A stretch of 64,000 bases of DNA from an uncultured Dehalococcoidia bacterium (GCA_958295765.1 CATQHB010000002.1:1686091-1750090); one strand, 5' to 3'. Positions 40,468-49,372 are shown, numbered from the stretch's first letter. The notes: generated by a model from the sequence alone, not told the origin. Made by a program: numbers and translations.

Positions 40468-42510
40468 TTATTTGCTGCCAAAGGGCTGGATGAGTACCCG
40501 CAGGGTGCCGTCGGTTTCCTTGCGCTGGGTCAATAGCCGGTGGCCGGCCTGCTCGGCCCAGTAAATCACGTCGTAGATGTTCAGGGCATCGTGGAGAATA
40601 GCCTCGACGAAGGCGCCCCGGTCATCATCCATCTGGCGGCTCAGGGCGGCAATCACCCCGGCGCAGTTCTTGCCCCGGCCGTCAATCACGGCCCAGCCGC
40701 CGTTATGACCGTTGCCGTTCACCGGCTTATGGTGAACGTCAATCTCGCCGGACTTGCGGAGGTCAAGCTGGTTCTTGAAGTGGGACACTGCTTCCCAGGC
40801 CACCGCCCGGTCCCGCGCGCCACTGGAACAGACGGCGCCCCGGACGCCGACGATGTCCGGGTTGACCCGGGCCAACTCGTCCAGGTTATCCAGTTTCAGG
40901 TGCCCGGAAAGGGCGGTGCTCAGCCCGGCCTGCTTGGCCTCCAGCACCATCTCCCGCAACCGGGTCTCCGGGATAAAGTCAAAGAGGTTGCGCCCGTCCT
41001 TGGTCAGGGTGTCAATCAGGAAACCGTCGCACCGGCCCTCAATCGCCAACTTCACCATCAAGTCCGGGTCCAGGCCGCCCTTGAACAGGTGATTATCGGC
41101 GAACAGGGAGCCAATCAGCTTGGTATCGTAGCCGTGCAGGGCTTCCCGCGCGCCCTGGAGGATTTCCACCGCGTCATTGTAGTTGGATTCGCAAAAGCCC
41201 ACTTTGACCGAGGTGGCGTCCAGCATACCGGCGGCGTGTACCGCCATAGCCACGGTGCCGGCCTGGTTGGGAACTACGCCCAGGGTTACGCTGACGTGCT
41301 TTTCCGCCGGTATCCGTTCCCGCACTTCCCGCACCAGGTTGGGGTGGCCGGAACCGACCAGGGCCTCTTGCAGGTTCTTAACGTCAATGATGTCGGCGCC
41401 GCCCTTGTCGGCTTCCAGGGCTTCGGCCATATTCTGGACGCTGACCAGCAGCATCATCCCGGAGTCGGACAGACCGTTTCGCCCATTGCCGTTGAGCCAA
41501 GGAGCGTGGACGCGGGGCTGGGCCGGAACCGTAACGGCCTGAGGCCGGGGAATCAGCGGCATCAATTCCTGTTTCAGTTCGGCCTTTTCCTCGGCGGTCA
41601 GGCTCATGAGCGGGGGCCGGACGTGGCCGCCGGCCATGCCCATCAACTCCCCCCAATACTTGCACATCGGCGCCGGGAGGACGCCGCCGGACTTCTTGAC
41701 GGTGCCGCCCCACCACTTGTCGGAGAGGGCCTTGAGGTCTTTCAGGTGTTTGTCGTAAAACTCCAGGTCCAGGTCGCCCCGGCTGGCCCGGTCAATAAAC
41801 TGGACGTAGTAGTTGCACTCCGGGGTGTCAAACCGCCAGTCGGAGGTGTTGGCGAACATTACCTGTTGGTGGAAACCCAACTCTTTGGCCTTGGGGTAAA
41901 TCCACTCGTCGGGGGTGCTGATGATGGCCTGTTTGCCCACCAGCAGGTGAGTTTCCAGGGAAGTCTGCTGGTTGAAACTGGCTTCCTTGACGCCCACCAC
42001 GTTGGGAATCTGGCACAGCCGATTCAACCCCTGGGGACTCATCAGCATACCGAACTGGGGGGAGTTGTAGAACATAATCGCCAGGTTGGTGTGGTCGGCC
42101 AGGGTCTTTACGTAGTCATAAACTACGTCCTCGGTCTTGGCTACCATATAGGGGGGCGCCACCACCAGCAGGTCAAAGCCGTCGGCCTCGGCCCGGTCGG
42201 CCAGGGCCAGCATATCGCCGACGGAAGTATGGGTTACGTGGGCGGCGATACCCCACTGGCCGGCGGCCTCGGCGGCCACCGTATCCATCACCCGAACCCG
42301 CTCGTCGAAGGTGAGGCTCCAGAACTCGCCCATGCCCCAGGTGCAGCCGCCGCCCCGGGTGCCGAGGCTGCGGATGTACCGGATGTTGCGGCGGAGGCCG
42401 TCCTCATCGACCCGATTATCCGGCGTAAAGGGGGTCATTATGGTAGTCCATTGGGCTTTCAGGAAATCCCACGCCCATTCCTGGGCTTCATGCTTCTTAT
42501 AGGTCGCCAT
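40468..42510 (-). CDS. Triple fusion: DapA-family lyase, MfnB and TusA-like domain
   Basis: Residues 1-325 are a DapA/N-acetylneuraminate lyase barrel: GGGCTWGMGEFWSLTFDERV, Tyr148 in IMFYNSPQFG and the Schiff-base Lys175 in VVGVKEAS. Residues about 352-582 match MfnB, (5-formylfuran-3-yl)methyl phosphate synthase of methanofuran biosynthesis: MLLVSVQNMAEALEADKGGA, IIDVKN (Lys378), SVKVGF (Lys436) and GFLIDTLTKDGRNLFDF (Asp500, Lys504). The 58-residue gap between the two lysines is the same as in the archaeal enzyme as I recall it (Lys27, Lys85). Residues about 605-680 resemble a TusA/SirA domain: WAVIDGRGKNCAGVIAALSR and DVIYWAEQAGHRLLTQ, with Cys616 but without the usual CPxP prolines. Linkers rich in Asn and Gly join the parts. 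Start ATG 42510 with AAGGTGA upstream. Each domain is confident; combined role unknown. Confidence 0.85.
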   Translation of the reverse strand: MATYKKHEAQEWAWDFLKAQWTTIMTPFTPDNRVDEDGLRRNIRYIRSLGTRGGGCTWGMGEFWSLTFDERVRVMDTVAAEAAGQWGIAAHVTHTSVGDMLALADRAEADGFDLLVVAPPYMVAKTEDVVYDYVKTLADHTNLAIMFYNSPQFGMLMSPQGLNRLCQIPNVVGVKEASFNQQTSLETHLLVGKQAIISTPDEWIYPKAKELGFHQQVMFANTSDWRFDTPECNYYVQFIDRASRGDLDLEFYDKHLKDLKALSDKWWGGTVKKSGGVLPAPMCKYWGELMGMAGGHVRPPLMSLTAEEKAELKQELMPLIPRPQAVTVPAQPRVHAPWLNGNGRNGLSDSGMMLLVSVQNMAEALEADKGGADIIDVKNLQEALVGSGHPNLVREVRERIPAEKHVSVTLGVVPNQAGTVAMAVHAAGMLDATSVKVGFCESNYNDAVEILQGAREALHGYDTKLIGSLFADNHLFKGGLDPDLMVKLAIEGRCDGFLIDTLTKDGRNLFDFIPETRLREMVLEAKQAGLSTALSGHLKLDNLDELARVNPDIVGVRGAVCSSGARDRAVAWEAVSHFKNQLDLRKSGEIDVHHKPVNGNGHNGGWAVIDGRGKNCAGVIAALSRQMDDDRGAFVEAILHDALNIYDVIYWAEQAGHRLLTQRKETDGTLRVLIQPFGSK

Positions 42511-42640
42511 GAACCATCACCTTCCGAGTAAAGTTGCTCTGCTGCCCCGGCCGGCGCCGGGCCGCCAGAAAAGGATTATCGTATATTCGGATTGTAAGCA
42601 ATGGTGTTGCCAACGTCAACCGGCTAACGTCAACCGGCTG

Positions 42641-42850
42641 TTGAGAACCGCCGGGCAATCGCGTCTTAACCGGGGCAACCCGGGCAACCGTCATTGACAA
42701 CCCAAACAACCCCAAACAACCGTCGTTCTGGCGAAAGCCGGAATCCAGGGAATCCCCCGGAAAAGACGGAGCCGGCTACCGAGCGTTCTGGATTCCGGCT
42801 TTCGCCGAGATGACGGGTTTATGATGCGATTGTCCTATTGAGAACCGCCG
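42641..42850. mobile_element. Family-1 palindromic element (copy F) with 13-bp flanking direct repeats
   Basis: TTGAGAACCGCCG occurs at 42641-42653 and 42838-42850, exactly bracketing GGGCAATCGCG...GCGATTGTCC ends and a full core. The left copy may share one G with the element. Confidence 0.8.
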
Positions 42851-42917
42851 CTCTCTACCAGTATAAAATATATCCGCTATAATGACCTAACAATAGTCAA
42901 ATGCAGAGGAAATGCTG

Positions 42918-43283
42918 ATGCTTGAATCCACCAACCGCTACGCCACGGCCAGCCGGGAGTTTATGGGCAAGGCTTACCAGTACCTGGCCGAGAACGACTT
43001 GCCGCAAGCCTCGGAAAAGGGCTGGGGGGCCACGGCGGAAATGGTCAAGGCGATTGCTGAGGAACGGGGCTGGCCGCACCGCAGCCACCGCCTCCTGTTC
43101 GATGTCATTGACGACCTGGTAGAGGAAACCGGCGACCCGGAATTGGCCGCCCTGTTTGAGCGGGCGCATACCTTACACATCAACTTTTACGAAAACTGGA
43201 TGCGTCCCCGCGCCGTCCGCCGCGCCTTGCAAGCCATTCAGCAGTTGCTCACCAAGCTGGAGCCGTTGGTAGCGGCGGAGTAA
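42918..43283 (+). CDS. PaREP1-family (HEPN-like) protein
   Basis: This 121-residue all-helical protein resembles PaREP1/HEPN-like proteins known mainly from archaea. It begins MLESTNRYATASREFMGKAY and has the four-helix pattern QYLAENDLPQASEKGWGATA, EMVKAIAEERGWPHRSHRLL, HTLHINFYENWMRPRAVRRA. HEPN proteins are often RNases or toxin partners, but the RxxxxH motif of active HEPN toxins is not clearly present. Start is the ATG at 42918 with GAGGA eight bases upstream; an ATG at 42912 is too close. It stands alone, so no partner toxin-antitoxin gene is seen. Confidence 0.6.
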   Translation: MLESTNRYATASREFMGKAYQYLAENDLPQASEKGWGATAEMVKAIAEERGWPHRSHRLLFDVIDDLVEETGDPELAALFERAHTLHINFYENWMRPRAVRRALQAIQQLLTKLEPLVAAE

Positions 43284-43354
43284 GACCGCCCGCTAAAAAG
43301 CCGCTGCTGCAAGCCCCGTTCCCGGCGTCGGAGCGGGAATTAGTCCACCGAATT

Positions 43355-44170
43355 TCAGCAGCTTTCCTTCTGACATTCGGGGCAAAAGAAAGTTCCCCGG
43401 CCCCTTACCCGGATGCCGGCTATGGCGGCGGCGCACTTGGGGCAGGACTCACCGTCCTTGCGGGGGATGGTCCAGGTGTGCAGCGCCGACGGCGGGTCGG
43501 GCCATTCCGCATCCCGCGCCCGGTCATATTGGGCTGTAGCCGCATTAAGACACCCAACTATGCTTTCCTGCAAACGCACGATTTCCCCATTGTCCAGCGC
43601 TTGGGCGGTACGCAGGGGGTGGATGCCGGCGCCGTACAGGGATTCGTCAACGTAGAGATTGCCCAAGCCGGCTACAACGGACTGCTCCAGCAGCATCGCC
43701 TTGATTGGGGCATTGCGGCCGGCCAGTTTTGCGGCGAGGGCCTCGGTGGTAAACTCCGGGGACAGGGGCTCCGGCCCCAGGTCGGGCAGGGTCTGGCCGG
43801 CGTCAGGGGTGAGCCAGAGATGGCCGAACTTGCGGGGGTCGCGAAAGCGCAGTTCCCGCCGGTCATCCAGGGCAAAGGAGTGGCGCACCATTGGGTCGGC
43901 GGCTTGGGTTTGGGGTTGGATACTCAACCCGCCGGTCATACCCAGGTGGATGATGAGCGTCTCCCCGGAGTCCAGGGCCAGCAACAGGTACTTGCCCCGG
44001 CGGTCAATCTCCTCAACCCGGCGGGAGTGCAGCCCCAACACAAAGTCCTCCACCGAGGGACTCCTGACGCTGTTGCCCCAACCCACACGAACCGAGGTAA
44101 AGGCGCGGCCCGGCAACTCCGCGCGAATCAGGATACGCCGGGCGTTTTCAACTTCGGGCAGTTCAGGCAT
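43355..44170 (-). CDS. mutM: Formamidopyrimidine-DNA glycosylase (Fpg/MutM)
   Basis: Fpg removes oxidised purines such as 8-oxoguanine and nicks the DNA. Pro2 and Glu3 of MPELPEVENARRILIRAE are the catalytic residues, Lys60 lies in DRRGKYLLLALDSGETL, the helix-two-turn-helix follows in VVAGLGNLYVDESLYGAGIH, and the C-terminal zinc finger has SCPKCAAAIAGIRVRGRGTF with CPECQKESC. Length 271 is standard. It is 20 bases after the NucS-like gene and shares the strand with ileS, so all three may be one transcript. Identity is secure. Confidence 0.95.
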   Translation of the reverse strand: MPELPEVENARRILIRAELPGRAFTSVRVGWGNSVRSPSVEDFVLGLHSRRVEEIDRRGKYLLLALDSGETLIIHLGMTGGLSIQPQTQAADPMVRHSFALDDRRELRFRDPRKFGHLWLTPDAGQTLPDLGPEPLSPEFTTEALAAKLAGRNAPIKAMLLEQSVVAGLGNLYVDESLYGAGIHPLRTAQALDNGEIVRLQESIVGCLNAATAQYDRARDAEWPDPPSALHTWTIPRKDGESCPKCAAAIAGIRVRGRGTFFCPECQKESC

Positions 44171-44190
44171 ATTTGAGTCTCTGTTGACTA

Positions 44191-45354
44191 TCAGACATCC
44201 GACTCGTTGCTCTCATTTTCGAGGTCGTCCACTACCGGCGTGATTTTCTCTATAAACCTTCGCAGCACTTCCGCAATCGTGTTGGCGAAGGAATCGTTCA
44301 AAGAATCGGGTTCCATACGCACATGAACGCCGTTCTGGGTTATCGTTTGACGTTCGTGAATCTCAATGCCATCAAGCGCCGGCAACGCTAGTTTTTGTTC
44401 GTCGCTGAACCCGACATCGGCCCGCCATAAACCCGGCTCTTCTTGTGGCAAAAGATGGATGCGATAACACATACGGTGGTTGCCCCAAGGACTCCGGGAG
44501 TACCACAAGTTGTAGTAGCGAAACTGCGGCCAGCCTCCGGCCCATCTGCTTGTCTTGTCGGGTCGGATTTCGTCCGGCAGTACGTTCATGATAAGTTCGC
44601 CCACTTTTCTAACGAAAGCGGTAACTTCGTCCCCTCTGTTTCGATCAAAGGTTGCTTGCATCTTTGATGCAAAGCTGCTTCCGCTCCCGTTTCCCTCTTG
44701 CTGTGAGTTGCTGCCCACGCTTACCACATACTCATCTATCCCGGGTACAGGAATAATGGTGGTCGCCTGCACGTACAGCGAGTCAGTCCTGGCATCCCGG
44801 TATGGGGTCAGTTTGACGCAGGTAATCAGGTTTTCGACGGGGGCTTTCTCATTTAGCCACAAGGCGGCTGAAGTAACTTCAGGCGCAAACCGATGACTAG
44901 CCAGGATGATGCGCTGGTCGTTGTTCACCGCGTTGAGGTCGTCGGCCCCAAGATGCTTCAGTAACCGGTCTGTGGCTTCTTCCTGGGAGACTTTCTCGTA
45001 GTCGGCCATCATTCGGACAATGTCATCTTTGCCCGTGTGGTGAAAGTAGCTGGCATACTTAATAGCTTGCCAGTGGGCGTCAGCGCCGGTATCGTCACGC
45101 TTCAACTCGATGATTACCAGCTTGCCGTCGGAGTCAACCGCCAACAGGTCAAGCCTTTCGTTGGTACGGTCAAAACCGCTGAACTCTTTACCGATTATCA
45201 GCAGGTCTTCACTGAGGATACCCGGGTTGGCAGCTACCCATTCCTGGATGTCCCGGCGTTCTTGCAAGCCCAACTGTCCGAAGTCCACCTCGGCAATCCG
45301 CTCAGATTCCCGGCTTGCCGGATTAACTCGAAACAACTGCGGTTCGTTACTCAC
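44191..45354 (-). CDS. PD-(D/E)XK nuclease, NucS-like
   Basis: The N-terminal 110 residues carry a NucS/DUF91-type nuclease core: ERRDIQEWVAANPGILSEDL, then TNERLDLLAVDSDGKLVIIE with Asp69, Glu83 and Lys85 forming the PD-(D/E)xK centre, and WQAIKYASY giving the Q-x3-Y helper (Gln96, Tyr100). The C-terminal half (about 200-387) is unassigned and may be a DNA-binding or DUF4268-like domain (RIHLLPQEEPGLWRADVGFS). The protein is longer than typical NucS and lacks the NucS N-terminal dimer domain, so it is a relative rather than NucS itself. It is sandwiched between ileS (33-base gap) and mutM (20-base gap), which hints at a role in base or mismatch repair. Confidence 0.72.
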   Translation of the reverse strand: MSNEPQLFRVNPASRESERIAEVDFGQLGLQERRDIQEWVAANPGILSEDLLIIGKEFSGFDRTNERLDLLAVDSDGKLVIIELKRDDTGADAHWQAIKYASYFHHTGKDDIVRMMADYEKVSQEEATDRLLKHLGADDLNAVNNDQRIILASHRFAPEVTSAALWLNEKAPVENLITCVKLTPYRDARTDSLYVQATTIIPVPGIDEYVVSVGSNSQQEGNGSGSSFASKMQATFDRNRGDEVTAFVRKVGELIMNVLPDEIRPDKTSRWAGGWPQFRYYNLWYSRSPWGNHRMCYRIHLLPQEEPGLWRADVGFSDEQKLALPALDGIEIHERQTITQNGVHVRMEPDSLNDSFANTIAEVLRRFIEKITPVVDDLENESNESDV

Positions 45355-45387
45355 CTTGGTCTCCTCACTGATTGCTTTTGTGAAACC

Positions 45388-48300
45388 CTAAACCCGCTTA
45401 ACCCCAAGGGTTACCTCCATCCCTTCCATCTTCTGCGTTTCGCTTTGGGCGCCGTCATCCGGAGCGCCGGCTACCAGTTCTTGACTCAAGGTTTCCTGGC
45501 TGATGTAGGCGGCGTGGCGCTGCATTACTTGGGCCACTTGCTCCGGCCCCTGGTAGTAGGTAACGATGCGGTCGGTAAGCTCAAACTGGGCGCTGCGGCG
45601 CAGGCCCTGGATGCGGTGGGCCAGTTCCCTAGCCAGCCCTTCCTCGGCCAGTTCCGGGGTTACGCTGGCGTCAATCGCCACCAGGCAGCCCGGCTCTACG
45701 GATACCCAATAATTGTCCACCGGGTAGATGCCGTGGCCGGAAAAGTCGGCGTTGCCCTGGGCTTGAGACGCTTGCCGCACCCGCTCCTGATAATCCTCGG
45801 CGCCGCCGCTATCCAGAACCGTCAGTTCCTTTATGTTGAGTTCCTCCAGGATCTGAGAACCCACCCGTTCCAGGTGGTCGGGGCGGCCCCAGACCTGTAC
45901 CTGGGCCAGGGGTTGGCGCACCTTGACCCCGGCTTTGGCCCGGGCGGCCCGGCCCAGGCTGGCGACCTGCATCGCCAACCGGGTGGCCTCCATCAAGTCC
46001 TGGTCAATCAAAGACGCATCGGCCACCGGGTAGCTATCCAGGTGAACGCTGTCCGGGGCGGACGGGTTCACCGGGCAAACCAGGTTCCGGTACAGTTCCT
46101 CGGCCATAAAGGGCGCCAGGGGCGCCATCAGACGGGCCACGGTGACCAGGCACTGATACAGGGTAGCGTAGGCCGAGAGCTTGTCAGTATCGTTTTCACT
46201 CTTCCAGAAACGGCGCCGGCTGCGCCGCACGTACCAGTTGGAAAGGCGGTCAATAAACTCCTGGATGCGCCGCCCGGAGTCGGTGGGGTTATAGGCGTCC
46301 ATGTAACCGTCCACCTGGGTTACCAGCACGTTCAACTCGGACAGGATCCAGCGATCCAGTTCACTCTCCGGCTGCCAGTCGGCGGGAATCTGGTCCGGGT
46401 GAAACTGGTCGATGGCGGCGTAGTTGGTAAAGAAGGAGTAAACATTCCACAGGGTAAGCAGCACCCGCCGCAGGGTTTCGTTGACCAGCCGGTCGGAGAA
46501 CCGGCGGGCCTCCCCCGGATGGGACGCGGTGAACAGATACCAGCGCAGGGCGTCGGCCCCGTGAGCGTCCAGCACGGTGCTGGGCTGCACCACGTTCCCC
46601 ACGTGCTTGCTCATCTTCTGGCCCCGGCTGTCCAGAATCAGGCCCAGGCAGATTACGTTGCTGTAGGAGGGCTGCTCTTTCAGCAAGGTAGCCAGGGCGT
46701 GGAGGCTGTAGAACCAGCCTCGAGTCTGATCCACCGCCTCGCAGATATAATCGGCGGGAAAGCGGCCATCATCGGCAATTTCCGGGTTATCGAAGGGGTA
46801 GTGCCATTGGGCAAACGGCATCGCCCCGGAGTCAAACCAAGCGTCCATCACCTCCGGGATCCGCTGCATCTCCCCGGCGCAGTCGGCGGCGGCGCAATGC
46901 AGCCGGATGTCATCCACGTAGGGCCGGTGCAGGTCCAGTCCCTCCACTTGGGATTGCTGGCCGGCAAGGGCGGCCTCTTTCAACTCGGCCACGCTGCCGA
47001 GGCAAACCCGGTGACCGCAGTCCCGGCACTCCCAGATGGGAATGGGGGTGCCCCAGTACCGCTCCCGGGAAATGGCCCAGTCCACGTTGTTGCGCAGCCA
47101 CTCACCAAAGCGGCCCTCCCGGACGTAATCGGGATACCAGTTAATCCCGCTGTTGCCGCTGACCAGCCGGTCTTTATAGGCGGTGGTGCGGATGTACCAG
47201 GAGGACTTGGCATAGTAAAGCAGGGGCGTGTCGCAGCGCCAGCAGAAGGGGTAGGTGTGGCGGTAGATTTCCCGCCGGTAGAGCAGACCCCGGCCGGCCA
47301 GGTCTTGCATAATGTCCTCGTCGGCGTCCTTGACGAACTTGCCGGCAAAGGGATAATCCCCGGTGATGTTGCCCCGCAAGTCCACCGGTTGGACAAAGGC
47401 CAACTCCTGCTCCCGGCCCAGGCCCAGGTCTTCGTCGCCAAAGGCCGGGGCGATGTGGACAATGCCGGTGCCGTCCTCCATTGACACAAAATCGCCGGCC
47501 ACCACCTGGGGCGCAAACTCGTCGGCCGCCTCCAGTTCGGTAACGGCAACGCCGCCCGGCCCGGTGCGGCGCACGAAACGCCGAATCGCGGAGCCGTAGG
47601 CCGCCGGGGAATAGAGAGGCTCATAGCCGGTTCCCACCAGGTCGGCGCCCCGCAGGGCGGCAACGGCCCGGTATTCCTGTTGCAGACCTGACTCCAGCAG
47701 TTGGGTCGCCAGAATCAGCCGCTCCGTCCGCGTCTCCCCGTCCCGTTCCTGCTCCAGTTCCACCAGGGAGTAATCCGCTCCGGCGTCCACGGCCAGGGCG
47801 GTGTTGCCCGGCAACGTCCAGGGCGTGGTAGTCCAGGCCAGCAGATAGGTGGGTACGGCGGGGTCAATTGCCAGGCCGGCCGCCGGTTCGGTCAGGCGGA
47901 ACTTGATGAACACCGAGGGGTCAGGAGTGTCCTCCCGGTAGCCCAGGGCCACCTCATGAGAGCTGAGGCTGGTTTCGCAGCGGGGGCAGTGGGGAGTGCC
48001 CCGCATCCCCTGATAGAGCAGTTCCCGGTCCCAAAGCTGCTTGAGAATCCACCAGCCGGTTTCGATAAACTCGTTGTCCAGGGTAACGTAGGGATTATCC
48101 ATATCGACCCAGAAGCCGATGCGGTCGGTCAGTTCCTCCCATTCCTTGACGTAGCGGAACACGCTCTCCCGGCATTTCCGGTTGAAGTTTTCAATGCCGT
48201 ATTCCTCGATTTCCCGCTTGGAACTGAGGCCCAGTTCCTTCTCAATTTCCAGTTCCACCGGCAGGCCATGGGTGTCCCACCCGCCCTTGCGGAGACAGCG

Positions 48301-48531
48301 ATAGCCCTTCATCGTGCGGTAACGGCAGATAACGTCCTTGAACACTCGGGCCAGGACGTGATGGATACCGGGGCTACCGTTGGCGGTAGGGGGGCCTTCG
48401 TAGAGCATAAACCGGGGAGCATCGGGCCGCTCGGACTCGGTGCGCCGGAAAACGTCCCGCTCCTTCCAGTAATCCAGAATACGGGCATCCAGTTCCGACA
48501 AATTAACGCGGCTGGGCACGGGTGTGAACAT
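45388..48531 (-). CDS. ileS: Isoleucyl-tRNA synthetase (long type)
   Basis: The 1047-residue enzyme charges tRNA-Ile. The HIGH-type motif is PPTANGSPGIHHVLARVFKD and the KMSKS motif is QKMSKHVGNVVQPSTV. GWDTHGLPVELEIEKELG and the editing-domain segments LLAWTTTPWTLPGNTALAVD and IVHIAPAFGDEDLGLG agree. The overall form fits the long, eukaryote-like IleS2 class, which is often mupirocin-resistant; that is inference from length and motif spacing. I start at the ATG at 48531 with GAGGT eight bases away; an upstream frame-matched ATG at 48564 lacks this. No T-box leader is seen upstream. It is followed by the NucS-like gene. Confidence 0.95.
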   Translation of the reverse strand: MFTPVPSRVNLSELDARILDYWKERDVFRRTESERPDAPRFMLYEGPPTANGSPGIHHVLARVFKDVICRYRTMKGYRCLRKGGWDTHGLPVELEIEKELGLSSKREIEEYGIENFNRKCRESVFRYVKEWEELTDRIGFWVDMDNPYVTLDNEFIETGWWILKQLWDRELLYQGMRGTPHCPRCETSLSSHEVALGYREDTPDPSVFIKFRLTEPAAGLAIDPAVPTYLLAWTTTPWTLPGNTALAVDAGADYSLVELEQERDGETRTERLILATQLLESGLQQEYRAVAALRGADLVGTGYEPLYSPAAYGSAIRRFVRRTGPGGVAVTELEAADEFAPQVVAGDFVSMEDGTGIVHIAPAFGDEDLGLGREQELAFVQPVDLRGNITGDYPFAGKFVKDADEDIMQDLAGRGLLYRREIYRHTYPFCWRCDTPLLYYAKSSWYIRTTAYKDRLVSGNSGINWYPDYVREGRFGEWLRNNVDWAISRERYWGTPIPIWECRDCGHRVCLGSVAELKEAALAGQQSQVEGLDLHRPYVDDIRLHCAAADCAGEMQRIPEVMDAWFDSGAMPFAQWHYPFDNPEIADDGRFPADYICEAVDQTRGWFYSLHALATLLKEQPSYSNVICLGLILDSRGQKMSKHVGNVVQPSTVLDAHGADALRWYLFTASHPGEARRFSDRLVNETLRRVLLTLWNVYSFFTNYAAIDQFHPDQIPADWQPESELDRWILSELNVLVTQVDGYMDAYNPTDSGRRIQEFIDRLSNWYVRRSRRRFWKSENDTDKLSAYATLYQCLVTVARLMAPLAPFMAEELYRNLVCPVNPSAPDSVHLDSYPVADASLIDQDLMEATRLAMQVASLGRAARAKAGVKVRQPLAQVQVWGRPDHLERVGSQILEELNIKELTVLDSGGAEDYQERVRQASQAQGNADFSGHGIYPVDNYWVSVEPGCLVAIDASVTPELAEEGLARELAHRIQGLRRSAQFELTDRIVTYYQGPEQVAQVMQRHAAYISQETLSQELVAGAPDDGAQSETQKMEGMEVTLGVKRV

Positions 48532-48572
48532 AGCAGATATACCTCGGCGGGGATAAGATGTCATCGGGGGGT

Positions 48573-48578
48573 ATTATA
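48573..48578 (-). promoter_or_regulatory. -10 element upstream of ileS
   Basis: TATAAT on the minus strand lies about 45 bases before the ileS ATG. The -35 region is poor. Confidence 0.4.
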
Positions 48579-48608
48579 CAACAAAGCGTAAAGTGGGGGG
48601 ATATGGTC

Positions 48609-48821
48609 GGTTTTGCGCCGGTGGGGCAATTGCATCCTAACCAGGGCAACCAGGGCAACCAGGGCAACCGTCCAAGTAACCGTCGTTCCGGCGAAAGCCG
48701 GAATCCAGGAAATCCCCCGGAAAAGAGTGAGCCGGCTACCGAGCGTTCTGGATTCCGGCTTTCGCCGGAACGACGGGTTGACGGGTTTATGCTGCGATTA
48801 TCCTGGTTTTGCGCCGGTGGG
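48609..48821. mobile_element. Family-1 palindromic element (copy G) with 17-bp flanking direct repeats
   Basis: GGTTTTGCGCCGGTGGG occurs at 48609-48625 and again at 48805-48821, exactly around a full family-1 element (core ACCGTCGTTCCGGCGAAAGC). This is the longest flanking duplication in the window. Confidence 0.82.
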
Positions 48822-48931
48822 CGTTTGGGTGTTGCTGAAACCGAAGGGTCGGGGCCAAAGGCGCGGGATAAGAGAAATGGAGTGGAAAAGCCTGGACAGG
48901 TACGATAGCCGGCCGGGGCGTGGATTCCCTT

Positions 48932-49288
48932 TCAGAGCAGAAACATCCGGGCCGGCGCTAATCTCCGGTTGACTGGGTCGGCGGCCAGACCGAACCCTTC
49001 CAGGGTATCGGCGCCCAGCAGTGGTTGGCAGTTAGGCGGCCCAAAGATGCAAATTCTGGTGCGTTCCCGCCCATTCAGCCGGACGCGAACTTCCGCCAGC
49101 GAATACTCTACGCGTCTGCCGTCGGCCAGCTCAAAAGTGTCGCTCCACTCCGGGGCAATCCCCAGCCGTTCCAAAACCGGCGCTGGCGCCAGTGTGTAGA
49201 TGCTGCCGGTATCTACCAAAGCGGTTATTTCCTCTAGCCGGGAGCCGTTCCTCGGCCCCAATGCCAGGTTCTGGTAAAAGATTCCCAT
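48932..49288 (-). CDS. Retropepsin-like aspartic protease domain protein
   Basis: The short protein fits the bacterial retropepsin/clan AA fold. ITALVDTGSIYTLAPAPVLE gives the DTG active site, ADGRRVEYSLAEVRVRLNGR the following hairpin, and PLLGADTLEGFGLAADPVNR the typical LLGxDxL end of single-domain retropepsins. It would need to form a dimer. No signal peptide is seen. The start is probably the ATG at 49288. Such proteins are common but mostly uncharacterised in bacteria. It is flanked by repeats and stands alone. Confidence 0.75.
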   Translation of the reverse strand: MGIFYQNLALGPRNGSRLEEITALVDTGSIYTLAPAPVLERLGIAPEWSDTFELADGRRVEYSLAEVRVRLNGRERTRICIFGPPNCQPLLGADTLEGFGLAADPVNRRLAPARMFLL

Positions 49289-49372
49289 TGCGCTCAACCC
49301 TATCCTCGTTCAGTTCAACCGGCACGTGGGAACGGCTCATTTACCAAAACAAAACCGCTTATCAACACAAAA

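Noticed and set aside
45037-47484. Very long open frame antisense to ileS
   Set aside because: The opposite strand encodes a complete, motif-rich isoleucyl-tRNA synthetase; the antisense frame is an effect of codon bias.
48532-48608. T-box leader for ileS
   Set aside because: The distance from the -10 element to the start is too short and no T-box consensus is visible.
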